DNA of 64,000 bases, taken from assembly GCF_024701975.1 (NCBI RefSeq), contig NZ_JANLNM010000001.1:1860001-1924000 (forward strand), read 5' to 3'. Below are positions 1 to 8,416 of the stretch, one piece after another. Made by a program: the position numbers and the translations under genes. The first letter of the stretch is position 1; each line of letters starts with the position of its first letter. Origin of the DNA: Variovorax sp. ZS18.2.2. Its GTDB lineage: Bacteria; Pseudomonadota; Gammaproteobacteria; Burkholderiales; Burkholderiaceae_C. The notes beneath the pieces are model-generated. The model had not been told where the DNA came from, ran no database searches, and saw nothing but the letters and a program-made list of their open reading frames with translations.

Positions 1-75
1 TTGAACTCGCCTCGCAAGGTGACACTGGCCGAACTGCGCACCGACCTGCTGATTCCCATCCGTCCCGCCAGCTGA
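1..75 (+). CDS. C-terminal end of an upstream gene (partial)
   Basis: Frame 1 is open from the first base and ends at a TGA at 73-75, giving 24 residues that finish in LIPIRPAS. The gene begins outside the window, so the family cannot be named. The stop lies 29 bases before the next gene on the same strand, so the two may be co-transcribed. The alternative is a chance open frame; only the upstream sequence would settle it. Confidence 0.4.
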   Translation: MNSPRKVTLAELRTDLLIPIRPAS

Positions 76-104
76 CGCCTGCCGACCTTTGCACAGGACT
101 CTCC

Positions 105-1109
105 ATGCCCCTTCTTCGCCTGCTCTTGATCGCCGCCTGCTGCCTCGTGGCGCCCTTCGCCCACGCCGCAGGCTTCAGCACCCTCGAGATTCCAGCTGAC
201 GCGGCAGGACCGGCATTGCGCGGCGCCGTGTGGACGCCCTGCGCCACGCCAGCCGGCGAGATCAAACTCGAACGCAGCGCGATCACAGGCGTGCGCGACT
301 GCCCGATCGCGGCAGACTACAGACTGCCGCTGGTCGTGCTCTCACACGGCTACGGCGGCTCCTTCCTCGGCCACCACGACACGGCGCAAGCGCTGGCCGA
401 CGCGGGCTTCGTGGTCGCGGCCATCAGCCATTCGGATGACAACTACCAGATCCGCGGCGGCCCGAACGACAGGGTCGTGGCGCTCGCGACGCGGACCACC
501 GACATCAAGAGGCTGCTGGACTACATGCTTGTGCAATGGCCCGCGCATGAAAGACTGGCCGCCGACAGGATCGGCTTCTACGGCTTTTCGAGAGGCGGCT
601 ACACGGGCCTCGTGCTTGCCGGTGCCCGTCCGGATTTCGAACGACTCCCTCCCCGTCCTGGGCCACCCTGCGCCACGGCACCGGCCAGCCCGGCCTGCGC
701 ACAGATGGGGCAGCGCTTCAAGGAGCTTCTCGCCGCGCCCCTGGCGCACGACGTCCGCATCAAGGCGGCCGTGATCGCCGATCCGCTCAGCATGGTCTTC
801 ACGGCCGAGGGCCTGAAGAACGTGACCATTCCGATCCAGCTCTGGACCTCCGCGCTCGGCGGCGATGGCGTCACGCCCGACAGCGTGGCCGCGGTGCGTC
901 GCAATCTGCCTGCGGCACCGGACTGGCATGTGGCGGAAAAGGCCGCGCATTTCGGCTTTCTTGCGCCCTGCTCGGCGCCACAGCTCGAAGCCAAAGCCGA
1001 GATCTGCCGCGACGCCCCCGGCTTCGATCGCGTGGCGTTCCATGCCACCTTCAATGCGCAGGTGCTGCGCTTCTTCAACCAGCACCTGATGCAGGCGGCC
1101 AAACCCTAG
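105..1109 (+). CDS. Secreted alpha/beta hydrolase (dienelactone-hydrolase-like)
   Basis: A 334-residue protein with an N-terminal signal peptide (about residues 1-22, ending AHAA). It then shows an alpha/beta-hydrolase pattern: the oxyanion segment LSHGYGGSF near 79-87 and the nucleophile elbow YGFSRGGY with Ser162. A late histidine in EKAAHFGF is a candidate third member of the triad. The family hydrolyses esters or lactones, and this one would act in the periplasm or outside the cell. The substrate is unknown. Family-level assignment is good; the annotation as a predicted dienelactone hydrolase is by pattern only. Confidence 0.8.
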   Translation: MPLLRLLLIAACCLVAPFAHAAGFSTLEIPADAAGPALRGAVWTPCATPAGEIKLERSAITGVRDCPIAADYRLPLVVLSHGYGGSFLGHHDTAQALADAGFVVAAISHSDDNYQIRGGPNDRVVALATRTTDIKRLLDYMLVQWPAHERLAADRIGFYGFSRGGYTGLVLAGARPDFERLPPRPGPPCATAPASPACAQMGQRFKELLAAPLAHDVRIKAAVIADPLSMVFTAEGLKNVTIPIQLWTSALGGDGVTPDSVAAVRRNLPAAPDWHVAEKAAHFGFLAPCSAPQLEAKAEICRDAPGFDRVAFHATFNAQVLRFFNQHLMQAAKP

Positions 1110-1187
1110 GGTCGCGCTACCAGCACGTTCATCTCCCGTTAATGCCGAGCCACGCGCCAGGCCCCCGGCGCGCCGCTAAAGTGCGGC

Positions 1188-2810
1188 ATGTTCCGCCTCC
1201 GCCTCTCGCTCGCATTCGCCGTTCTCGTCGCGCTGGTCTGCATCCAGGCCGGCTTCGTCTACTGGGGATCGAACCGGGTCAACGACTACGCCACGCACAG
1301 CCGGCTGGCCAGCGACATCCTGTCGGAGCTGCTGGAACTGTCCGCCAGCAAGCAGCGGCTGCGCGTCTGGGCCTCCCAGCAGCTGATGGGAGCCGACGCG
1401 TCGCCCGAGGTGCGCGACGGCCTGCTGGCGCGGATGCAGTCCAGCAAGGAGCGGCTCAAGCAGCTCGCGCGCCGCGATCTTTCGCTGTGGGAGGAGATGA
1501 CGGTGCGCGAGGGCACGTCGATCCCGCCGGAAGTCGGCCAGCTCGTGGCCATGACCGAACTGCTCGACGACAACCTCGCCGCCGTCCGCACCCGGCTGCT
1601 GAGCCTGGCACCGCTGGAGCGTGGCGCCGAATTCGCCAGCGTCTGGGAGGAACTCAACGAGGTCTTCGACAAGGCACGCGGCCGCGACCTGCGCGAGCTG
1701 ATCAACGGCGCCATCGAACGGCAGCGCAACGTGATGCCCGTGGCGCGCGCCGCCACCGAAGGCGGCCTGGACCGCCTGCGCCAGCAGACCATCGGCCTCG
1801 CGGCCCTCACGCTGGCCGCGGGGGTGCTGCTGGCGCTTTATCTGAACCGGCGGCTCAAGCGCCCCCTGGACCGCCTGCTCGAAGGCACCGAGGCCCTGCG
1901 CACCGGCGCGCTCGACCACCGCATCGCGCTCGATACGCACGACGAGTTCGGCCGCGTCGCCGGACACTTCAATGCGATGGCGGCCGAACTGCAGCGGCAC
2001 CGGCTCGATGCCGACGCCGCACGCCGCCGGCTCGAAGACGCCGTGTTCGAGCGCACCAGCGAGTTGCGCGCCGCGCACCAGACCCTGCAGCAGATCGACC
2101 AGCGGCGCCGCCAGCTGCTGGCCGATCTCAGCCATGAGCTGCGCACGCCGGCCACGGCCATCCGCGGCGAGGCCGAGATCGCGCTGCGCGGCGCCGACAA
2201 GCCGCTGCCCGAGTACCGCGAAACCTTGACGCGCATCGTGGGCGGCGTGAAGCAGCTCACCGGCGTGATCGACGACCTGCTGCTGGTCGCCAAGGCCGAA
2301 GCCGATCAACTGGCGATGCGCCTCGACACGGTCGACCTGCCGGAACTGCTGGGCGATGCCACCGAGATGGCGGGCACGCTGGGCGCGCGGCACAACGTGC
2401 GCGTCCAGCTGGAGGCCCCCGGCGCCGGCGCGCCCCCCGTCCTGCTGCGGGCCGATGCCGACCGGCTGCGGCAGGCCCTTGTGATCGTGCTCGACAACGC
2501 GGTGCGCTATTCGCGCCACGACGGCACGGTGCGCGTGAGCTGGCAGGCTCATGGCGACCGCGTGCAGGTGCGCGTGGCCGACGAGGGTATCGGCATCGAT
2601 GCCGACGAGTTGCCGAAGGTGTTCGAACGCTTCGTGCGCGGCCGTCGCGCACGCCTGCACCGGGCCGATGGCACCGGCATCGGGCTGTCGATCGCGCTGG
2701 CCATCGTGCAGGCCCACGACGGCCGCATCGACATCGACAGCATTCCCCTGCAGGGCACCACGGTTCGTATCGAACTGCCCTGTCATCAGGGTTTCACCGC
2801 CGGCGCCTGA
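1188..2810 (+). CDS. Sensor histidine kinase (HAMP, HisKA, HATPase)
   Basis: A 540-residue membrane kinase. A transmembrane helix lies at about residues 5-27, followed by a periplasmic sensor of about 175 residues rich in charged helices, then a second helix at about 202-220. A HAMP linker, a coiled stretch and the H-box LADLSHELRTP with phospho-acceptor His316 follow. The C-terminal ATPase shows DNAVRYS (N-box), DEGIGI (G1) and GTGIGLSIA (G2). The sensor belongs to no class I recognise, so the stimulus is unknown. It lies 12 bases upstream of its cognate response regulator on the same strand and is surely co-transcribed with it. Confidence 0.92.
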   Translation: MFRLRLSLAFAVLVALVCIQAGFVYWGSNRVNDYATHSRLASDILSELLELSASKQRLRVWASQQLMGADASPEVRDGLLARMQSSKERLKQLARRDLSLWEEMTVREGTSIPPEVGQLVAMTELLDDNLAAVRTRLLSLAPLERGAEFASVWEELNEVFDKARGRDLRELINGAIERQRNVMPVARAATEGGLDRLRQQTIGLAALTLAAGVLLALYLNRRLKRPLDRLLEGTEALRTGALDHRIALDTHDEFGRVAGHFNAMAAELQRHRLDADAARRRLEDAVFERTSELRAAHQTLQQIDQRRRQLLADLSHELRTPATAIRGEAEIALRGADKPLPEYRETLTRIVGGVKQLTGVIDDLLLVAKAEADQLAMRLDTVDLPELLGDATEMAGTLGARHNVRVQLEAPGAGAPPVLLRADADRLRQALVIVLDNAVRYSRHDGTVRVSWQAHGDRVQVRVADEGIGIDADELPKVFERFVRGRRARLHRADGTGIGLSIALAIVQAHDGRIDIDSIPLQGTTVRIELPCHQGFTAGA

Positions 2811-2822
2811 TCCGAAGAGAAC

Positions 2823-3509
2823 ATGAACATCCTGGTTGTCGAAGACGACGCACGCGTCGCCGATTTTCTGCTGCGGGGCCTGGGCGCCGAGGGCTACCGC
2901 GTCCAGCTCGCGCGCACCGGGCCCGAAGGCCTCGCGCTTGCGCGCAACAGCGAACTCTCCCTGCTTCTGCTGGACCTGATGCTGCCCGGCCTCAGCGGCC
3001 TCGAGCTGTGCCAGACGCTGCGCGCCGAAGGCCACCATGTGCCGGTGCTGATGCTCACCGCCCTGAGCGAGACCGAGGACAAGGTCAGCGGCCTGCGGCT
3101 GGGCGCCGACGACTATCTGACCAAGCCCTTCGCCTTCGAAGAGCTGCTGGCGCGCATCGAGGCCCTGCTGCGCCGCGGCCGCGAACAGAGACCCCGGGCC
3201 ACCACGCTGCAGGTGGCGGACCTCGTGCTCGACCGGGAACGCATGGAGGTCACCCGCGCCGGCAAGCGCGTGCCGCTGACGGCCAGGGAGCTTGCATTCC
3301 TCGAACTGCTGATGACGGCGCCCGGCCGCGTCTACAGCCGCGAGCGCATCCTCTCGAACGTCTGGGGCACCAACGAGGATCCGCTGACGAACATCGTCGA
3401 CGTCTACGTGCGCCGCCTGCGCAGCAAGATCGACGAAGGCCATGCGGTGCCGCTGCTGAAGACGGTGCGCGGCCTCGGCTATCGGCTGGATGCGACAACG
3501 CTCGCCTGA
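2823..3509 (+). CDS. OmpR-family response regulator
   Basis: A 228-residue two-domain regulator. The receiver has the acidic pair EDD at 7-9, phospho-acceptor Asp51 in LLLDLMLPG and the conserved Lys101 in YLTKPF. A winged-helix DNA-binding domain follows, ending in TVRGLGYRLD. It is the partner of the kinase immediately upstream. The start ATG is preceded by GAAGAGA. The targets are unknown; the secreted NTF2-like gene downstream is a candidate because three hairpins, not a gene, separate them. Confidence 0.92.
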   Translation: MNILVVEDDARVADFLLRGLGAEGYRVQLARTGPEGLALARNSELSLLLLDLMLPGLSGLELCQTLRAEGHHVPVLMLTALSETEDKVSGLRLGADDYLTKPFAFEELLARIEALLRRGREQRPRATTLQVADLVLDRERMEVTRAGKRVPLTARELAFLELLMTAPGRVYSRERILSNVWGTNEDPLTNIVDVYVRRLRSKIDEGHAVPLLKTVRGLGYRLDATTLA

Positions 3510-3547
3510 GGCGGCCGTCAGTTCATCCGTTGTTCATGTGCGCGTCA

Positions 3548-3640
3548 CCCGCCATTCATGGCGGGCGACCGTTGGCGTTCATGGCGCCCTCGAAGAATGA
3601 AGTCCTGCACCGATCGACGGTGCAGCACCGGCCAGCCGGT
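3548..3640 (+). promoter_or_regulatory. Three successive hairpins between the response regulator and the NTF2-like gene
   Basis: Three perfect short stem-loops are visible: CCCGCCA/TGGCGGG with a 4-base loop at 3548-3565, CTGCACCG/CGGTGCAG with a 5-base loop at 3604-3624, and CACCGG/CCGGTG with a 4-base loop at 3625-3640. None is followed by a T run, so a classical intrinsic terminator is not supported. They could cap the 3' end of the regulator transcript or form a structured leader for the gene at 3673. Confidence 0.35.
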
Positions 3641-3672
3641 GATCGACCTCTCATTGCAAAAAGGAAAACTCC

Positions 3673-4164
3673 ATGAATGCACTTCGCACGCTCGGCCTGT
3701 CGGCAACGACCGCGGCCATCCTCGTCATCTCTTCCTCCGCCTTCGCGCAGGCGCAGGCGCCGGCCGCGGGAAGCTGTGTCCCGGCCACGCGACCGCAGAT
3801 CGCCGCACTCTTCGACCGCTGGAACGACTCGCTGCGCAGCTTGGACGCCGACAAGGTCGTCGCCAACTACGCGGCGGACGGCGTGCTGCTGGCCACCGTC
3901 TCGAACAAGCCGCGCACGACCCCGGCGGAAATCCACGACTACTTCGTCAAGTTCCTCAAGAGCGGGCCGCAGGGCACGATCGATCAACGCGTCATCAAGA
4001 TCGGCTGCAACGTCGCGCAGGACGTCGGCACCTACACCTTCCGGTTCAAGGACGGCCAGCGCGTGCATGCGCGTTACACGTACGTTTACGAGTGGGTGAA
4101 CGGTCAATGGCTGATCGCTCATCACCACTCGTCGGCAATGCCTGAAGCCGTCGCGCAAAAGTAG
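3673..4164 (+). CDS. Secreted NTF2-like protein (SgcJ/EcaC type)
   Basis: A 163-residue protein with a signal peptide (about residues 1-26, cut near AFAQA). The mature part resembles the SgcJ/EcaC or CaMKII-association branch of the NTF2 fold: an N-terminal helix IAALFDRWNDSLRS, then YAADGVLLATVSNKP, and the C-terminal strand pair WLIAHHHSSAMPE. Two cysteines (in GSCVP and IGCNV) could form a disulfide after export. The family binds small ligands, and some members are isomerases; no specific reaction can be assigned here. AAGGAAA lies just upstream of the ATG as a ribosome site. Confidence 0.8.
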   Translation: MNALRTLGLSATTAAILVISSSAFAQAQAPAAGSCVPATRPQIAALFDRWNDSLRSLDADKVVANYAADGVLLATVSNKPRTTPAEIHDYFVKFLKSGPQGTIDQRVIKIGCNVAQDVGTYTFRFKDGQRVHARYTYVYEWVNGQWLIAHHHSSAMPEAVAQK

Positions 4165-4180
4165 CGCGCGTTATCTCCTG

Positions 4181-6172
4181 CTACCCGGCGCGCCGCTGCC
4201 CCGCGAGGCGCCGCACAACAGCCACCAGACGATCGACCTCGTCGAAGGTGTTGTAGAACGCGAGCGAAGGCCGCACCGTCGTCTCGACACCGAAGCGTCG
4301 CAGGATCGGCTGCGCGCAGTGATGGCCCGTGCGCACCGCGATGCCTTCGTCGTTCAGCGCATGGCCCACTTCCTCTGTGGTGTAGCCGTCGAGCACGAAG
4401 GACATCACGCTCGCCTTGTCGGCGGCCGTGCCGATCAGCCGCACGCCCGGGATCGCACCGAGCTTCTGCATGCCGTACACGAGCAGGTCGTGCTCGTAGC
4501 GCGCGATGTTCTCGATGCCGACCTTGTTGACGTAGTCGATCGCGGCGCCCAGGCCCACCGCATCGGCGATGTTGCCGGTGCCCGCCTCGAACTTGTTCGG
4601 GATCGGCTGGAACACGGTCTTCTCGAAGGTCACGTCGGCAATCATGTTGCCGCCGCCCTGCCAGGGCGGCATGTCCTCGAGCACTTCGCGCTTGCCCCAG
4701 ACCACGCCGATGCCGGTCGGGCCGAACACCTTGTGGCCGGAGAACACGAAGAAGTCGGCACCGATGTCCTGCACGTCGACCCGCATGTGCGAAACCGACT
4801 GCGCGCCGTCGACCAGCGCCTTGGCACCGGCTCGGTGTGCGAGTTCGACGATCTCCTTCACCGGCACCACGGTGCCCAGTGCGTTGGAGACCTGCGTGAC
4901 CGCAACGATCTTCGTGCGGTCGTTCAAGAGCTTGCGGTATTCGTCGAGCAGCACCTGCCCCGAGTCGTCGACCGGGATCACGCGCAGCTTCGCGCCCTTG
5001 GCGGCGGCGAGCTGCTGCCACGGCACGATGTTGGCGTGGTGCTCCAGGTTCGAGACGATGATCTCGTCGCCCTCGCCCACGTGCTGCCCGCCCCAGCTCT
5101 TGGCCACGAGGTTGATGGCCTCGGTGGTGCCGCGCACGAAGATCACTTCTTCGGCTTCGGGCGCATTGATGAACTTCCGAACGCGCTCCCGTGCGCCTTC
5201 GTACGCATCGGTCGCACGCGCAGCGAGTTCATGCGCCGCGCGGTGGATGTTCGAGTTCTCGTGTTCGTAGAAGTACGCGATGCGATCGATGACCGATTGC
5301 GGCTTGTGCGTGGTGGCCGCGTTATCGAACCACACGAGCTGCTTGCCGTTGACTCGCTCCTGCAGGATCGGAAAGTCGCGGCGCACGGCATTGACATCGA
5401 ACGGCGGATGTTGGCCGCTGCCGGCGAGCGGCACCGCATCGGGGCCACGTGGGTCTGGCTTGGCCGGCGTGACGAAGCCGTTGGGCAGGCGCACCGCGTC
5501 GACGAAGTAGAACTGCGGCTGCTGGCTCGCCTGCGGTTGGCTGCTGCTCCCTCGCCCCTCTGGGGAGAGGGTTGGGGTGAGGGGCTGCGGCGGTGGAAAG
5601 ACGGCAGGGACTTTAGCGCCCCCGCCCTCACCCCAACCCTCTCCCAGAGGGAGAGGGGGCAATACCTCGCCGGCCCCCGCCGTCGGATGCCCGTAGCTGT
5701 TGTTCAGGAAGTAGAACGGCGATGCCGCTGCGGCCTGTGGCGCCACAGGTGCATTGACCTGCTGCGGCACGCCCAGCACCGTGCCACCCAGGCGCGGCTC
5801 GAAGGCCGGCGCGACCGAGAACACCGTGTCAGGCACGCCATTGCCCGCCACCGCATGTGGCAACAGGGCGGGCGCACGGTTGGCCAGCGAAGGCAGCTGG
5901 GTCGGCGACGCGGGCAACACATTGGCGCCCGGAATCTGGCCCAGCGGAATCGGCGTACCCGGCACGCTCGGCCCGAAGCCCGCGGGGCTCACCAGCGGAG
6001 AGCCAGGTGGCGCGATGTTGGCGGGAAACTGCGCGCCCGGCACCAGCCCGCTCGCCACGCCGGGCAGCGAGGTCGGCGGCGTGCCCGGCAGCGCGGAGAA
6101 CATGGCGCTCGCCATGCGCGCGAGGATGGCCGGGTCGAACGGCGCCTCGCCCGGAATCGTGGGTGTACTCAC
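4181..6172 (-). CDS. Cysteine desulfurase, Family 2A encapsulin cargo
   Basis: A 663-residue protein with two parts. Residues 1 to about 255 are low-complexity and rich in Pro, Gly and Ala. They hold short hydrophobic motifs such as LARMASAMFSALPG (17-30), FYFLNNSYG (153-161) and FYFVDAVRLPNG (221-232). Residues 258-660 are a SufS-type PLP enzyme with His379 in LEHHAN, the PLP lysine Lys481 in FSGHKVFGP and the catalytic Cys619 in RTGHHCAQP. Cysteine desulfurases convert cysteine to alanine plus a persulfide. In Family 2A encapsulins the disordered N-terminus is known to carry the enzyme into the shell. The start is GTG, seven bases after the shell gene stop. A palindromic repeat lies in frame at codons of about 171-207 (separate entry). 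Confidence 0.95.
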   Translation of the reverse strand: MSTPTIPGEAPFDPAILARMASAMFSALPGTPPTSLPGVASGLVPGAQFPANIAPPGSPLVSPAGFGPSVPGTPIPLGQIPGANVLPASPTQLPSLANRAPALLPHAVAGNGVPDTVFSVAPAFEPRLGGTVLGVPQQVNAPVAPQAAAASPFYFLNNSYGHPTAGAGEVLPPLPLGEGWGEGGGAKVPAVFPPPQPLTPTLSPEGRGSSSQPQASQQPQFYFVDAVRLPNGFVTPAKPDPRGPDAVPLAGSGQHPPFDVNAVRRDFPILQERVNGKQLVWFDNAATTHKPQSVIDRIAYFYEHENSNIHRAAHELAARATDAYEGARERVRKFINAPEAEEVIFVRGTTEAINLVAKSWGGQHVGEGDEIIVSNLEHHANIVPWQQLAAAKGAKLRVIPVDDSGQVLLDEYRKLLNDRTKIVAVTQVSNALGTVVPVKEIVELAHRAGAKALVDGAQSVSHMRVDVQDIGADFFVFSGHKVFGPTGIGVVWGKREVLEDMPPWQGGGNMIADVTFEKTVFQPIPNKFEAGTGNIADAVGLGAAIDYVNKVGIENIARYEHDLLVYGMQKLGAIPGVRLIGTAADKASVMSFVLDGYTTEEVGHALNDEGIAVRTGHHCAQPILRRFGVETTVRPSLAFYNTFDEVDRLVAVVRRLAGQRRAG
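5551..5659. repeat. REP-like palindromic element inside the cargo gene
   Basis: Two inverted arms, about 5555-5583 and 5625-5659, share the core GAGAGGGTTGGGGTGAGGG with only minor differences and are separated by about 40 bases. The core resembles a dispersed palindromic repeat common in proteobacterial genomes. Here it is read in frame as LPLGEGWGEGG and then LTPTLSPEGRG, the usual translation signature of such elements. It lies in the disordered region of the desulfurase, between the two FYF motifs, and leaves the reading frame open. Family identity of the repeat is from memory, not a search. Confidence 0.85.
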
Positions 6173-6178
6173 CGCGGC

Positions 6179-7111
6179 TTACTTGTAGGTGTCGGCGTAG
6201 TCGTGGTACTTGCCGACTTCCACTTCGTCGAGCACCGCCAGCGCATCGGTGGTCAGCACCGCGAGCGAGCAATACAGCGAGATCAGGTACGACGCGATCG
6301 CATGGTTGTTGATGCCCATGAAGCGCACCGACAGCCCCGGGCTCTGCTCGCCCGAAAGACCCGGCTGGAACAGTCCCACCACGCCCTGGCGCTTGTCGCC
6401 CACGCGCAGCAGCAGGATCTTGCTCTTGCCGTCTGCCACCGGCACCTTGTTCGACGGAATCAGCGGAATGCCGCGCCAGGTGATGAACTGCGAACCGAAC
6501 AGGCTCACGGTCGGCGGCGGCGTGCCGCGGCGCGTGGCTTCGCGGCCGAAAGCGGCAATGGCCAGCGGATGCGTGAGGAAGAACGCGGGCTCCTTCCAGA
6601 CCTTGGTCAGCAGTTCGTCCAAGTCGTCGGGCGTGGGCGCGCCGGTCAGCGGGAAGATGCGCTGCTCGTCCGTCACCTGGGCCAGCAGGCCGTAGTCGGG
6701 GTTGTTGATGAGCTCGCTCTCCTGGTTCTCCTTGATCGTCTCGATCGTCAGGCGCAGCTGCTCCTTGATCTGGTCGTGCGGGCTGCTGTACAGGTCGGAG
6801 ATGCGGGTGTGCACGTCGAGCACGGTGCTCACGGCATTGAGGTAGTGCTCGCGCGGCTTTTCTTCGTAGTCGACGAAGGTGCGCGGCAGCTGGTTTTCTT
6901 CTTCGCGCGAGGTGCAGGTGACCTTGATCGACTCGGGGTTCTTGACCTTGTTGACGCGGTAGATGCCTGCTTCCACCGGCACCCATTGCAGGAGGTGCGT
7001 CAGCCAGCGCGGGCTGATGGTCTCCAGTTGGGGAACTGTCTTGGTGGCATTGGCTAGCTGGCGTGCGGCGTTGTCGCCAAGGGCGGTGGTACCACCGACT
7101 GTTGCGCTCAT
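6179..7111 (-). CDS. Family 2A encapsulin shell protein
   Basis: A 310-residue protein with no signal peptide or membrane helix. Recognisable stretches of the SrpI/Mmp1-like Family 2A encapsulins include LPRTFVDYEEKPREHYL, TLETIKENQE-like helix text near 145-155, FFLTHPLAIAAFGREATRRG and the C-terminal LAVLTTDALAVLDEVEVGKY. These proteins adopt an HK97 capsid fold and assemble into a small cytoplasmic icosahedral shell. No cyclic-nucleotide-binding domain is inserted, so it is type 2A, not 2B. The cargo desulfurase gene follows after seven bases. CGGAGC precedes the ATG. The fold is family knowledge; size and assembly here are inferred. Confidence 0.95.
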   Translation of the reverse strand: MSATVGGTTALGDNAARQLANATKTVPQLETISPRWLTHLLQWVPVEAGIYRVNKVKNPESIKVTCTSREEENQLPRTFVDYEEKPREHYLNAVSTVLDVHTRISDLYSSPHDQIKEQLRLTIETIKENQESELINNPDYGLLAQVTDEQRIFPLTGAPTPDDLDELLTKVWKEPAFFLTHPLAIAAFGREATRRGTPPPTVSLFGSQFITWRGIPLIPSNKVPVADGKSKILLLRVGDKRQGVVGLFQPGLSGEQSPGLSVRFMGINNHAIASYLISLYCSLAVLTTDALAVLDEVEVGKYHDYADTYK

Positions 7112-7184
7112 GTATTAAAGCTCCGAGGAAATAAGAAGGGGGTAAGAAATTGGTCGCCAGTGTCCGGGGGCCAAGGGTTTCCCC

Positions 7185-7454
7185 TCAACAGGCTATAGCC
7201 GCCAAGTTGATCCGCCTTGCAAGGCGCGATTGCTCGAGTTGCTCGCAGCGTGCAAGCAGGTTCACGATGTTGATTCCGAGCGCCGTCGCGAGCTTCTGCG
7301 CGGTGACGATCGACGGAATCACGCGGCCGCGCTCCACCTCGCCCACGTACGAGCGATTGAGGTCCGAGCGCTCGGCGAGCTGCTCCTGCGACCAGCCATG
7401 CGCCTCGCGCAGCTGGCGCACGGTGACGCCGAAATCTTCGACAAAGGCTTTCAT
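7185..7454 (-). CDS. XRE-family HTH regulator in the encapsulin operon
   Basis: An 89-residue protein that is almost entirely one helix-turn-helix domain: LREAHGWSQEQLAERS, then LNRSYVGEVERG as the recognition region. A short C-terminal tail of about 20 residues contains two cysteines (RCEQLEQS and the last residue). Its ATG overlaps the stop of the serine acetyltransferase by 4 bases (ATGA), so translation is coupled, and the shell gene begins 73 bases downstream. It probably regulates this operon, perhaps in response to a sulfur signal. There is no separate sensor domain. Confidence 0.85.
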   Translation of the reverse strand: MKAFVEDFGVTVRQLREAHGWSQEQLAERSDLNRSYVGEVERGRVIPSIVTAQKLATALGINIVNLLARCEQLEQSRLARRINLAAIAC

Positions 7455-8365
7455 GGTGCGCTCGCTTTCGGTGCATTCTGCAAACTGGCCTGGGTCACGC
7501 TTGCGCCCGGTTTCACGTCGTCGGTGATCCACACATTGCCGCCGATGACGGCGCCCTTGCCCAGCGTCACGCGCCCGAGGATGGTCGCGCCCGCATAGAT
7601 GACCACGTCGTCCTCCACCACCGGATGCCGCGGCAGGCCCTTCTGCAGGTTGCCCTCGGTGTCGGTGGGAAAGCGCTTGGCCCCGAGCGTCACGGCCTGG
7701 TAGAGCCGCACGCGCTTGCCGATGACAGCCGTTTCGCCGATCACGACGCCCGTGCCATGGTCGATGAAGAAGCCCGCGTCGATCTGCGCGCCGGGGTGGA
7801 TGTCGATGCCGGTCTGCCCGTGCGCGAGTTCGGCAACGATGCGAGCGAGCAGCGGCAGGCCCAGCTTGTAGAGCTGGTGCGCGAGGCGGTGATGAATCAT
7901 CGCGAGCACGCCGGGGTAGCACAGCAGCACCTCGTCGACGCTGCGGGCCGCCGGGTCGCCCTGGTAGGCGGCGAGCACATCGCTGTCGAGCAGGCGGCGC
8001 AGGCCGGGCAGCGCGTTCGCGAACTGGCGCACGGCCTCGGTGGCCGCATCGTCGATTTCACTCGCGGCGCGCGGTTGCAGGCGTGCATTGAAATTGAGTT
8101 CCAGTCGAGCCTGCACCAGGAGCGCCTGCAAGGCGGCGTCAAGCGTATGGCCGACGTAGAAGTCTTCGCTCTCGTGGCGCAGGTCCGGTGGGCCGAGCCG
8201 CATCGGGAAGAGCGCGCCTTTGAGCGACTCCACGATCTGCGTGAGCGCATCGCGCGATGGAAACTCGCGCGCGCCGGGCTCTCGCGAGCGCCGCTGTGAA
8301 TCGCGCCACTCGTCGCGCACGCCATGCAGCGCGCGCACGATGTCGCTTACCTCGAAATGGGCCAT
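7451..8365 (-). CDS. cysE: Serine O-acetyltransferase (EpsC/CysE type)
   Basis: A 304-residue enzyme. The first 150 or so residues are helical (HYVGHTLDAALQALL), followed by a left-handed beta-helix with hexapeptide repeats (GIDIHPGAQIDAGFFIDHG, GVVIGETAVIGKRVRLYQ, VIYAGATILGRVTLG). It transfers acetyl from acetyl-CoA to serine, making O-acetylserine, the carbon skeleton for cysteine. Such genes are typical neighbours of Family 2A encapsulin loci. The product would feed cysteine to the desulfurase cargo. It lacks the short C-terminal tail with which housekeeping CysE binds cysteine synthase, as EpsC forms do. It sits 51 bases downstream of the rhodanese gene. Confidence 0.92.
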   Translation of the reverse strand: MAHFEVSDIVRALHGVRDEWRDSQRRSREPGAREFPSRDALTQIVESLKGALFPMRLGPPDLRHESEDFYVGHTLDAALQALLVQARLELNFNARLQPRAASEIDDAATEAVRQFANALPGLRRLLDSDVLAAYQGDPAARSVDEVLLCYPGVLAMIHHRLAHQLYKLGLPLLARIVAELAHGQTGIDIHPGAQIDAGFFIDHGTGVVIGETAVIGKRVRLYQAVTLGAKRFPTDTEGNLQKGLPRHPVVEDDVVIYAGATILGRVTLGKGAVIGGNVWITDDVKPGASVTQASLQNAPKASAP

Positions 8366-8416
8366 GTGTTTTTTTCTCCCTGAAACGTCTTGTGTGGGTT
8401 CTTGTGTGGGTCGCAG

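Noticed and set aside
1176..3443. A 755-codon open frame on the minus strand over the first two-component system
   Set aside because: It is the antisense of the kinase and regulator, which have all expected motifs. High GC creates long open frames in the complementary strand.
5551..5659. Intrinsic terminator inside the cargo gene
   Set aside because: The palindrome lies in the middle of an open reading frame with no T run and is better explained as an inserted repeat element.
4319..7057. A 912-codon open frame on the plus strand over the encapsulin genes
   Set aside because: It has repeated His, Arg and Val composition typical of antisense GC-rich frames and no domain, while the minus strand encodes the encapsulin shell and cargo.
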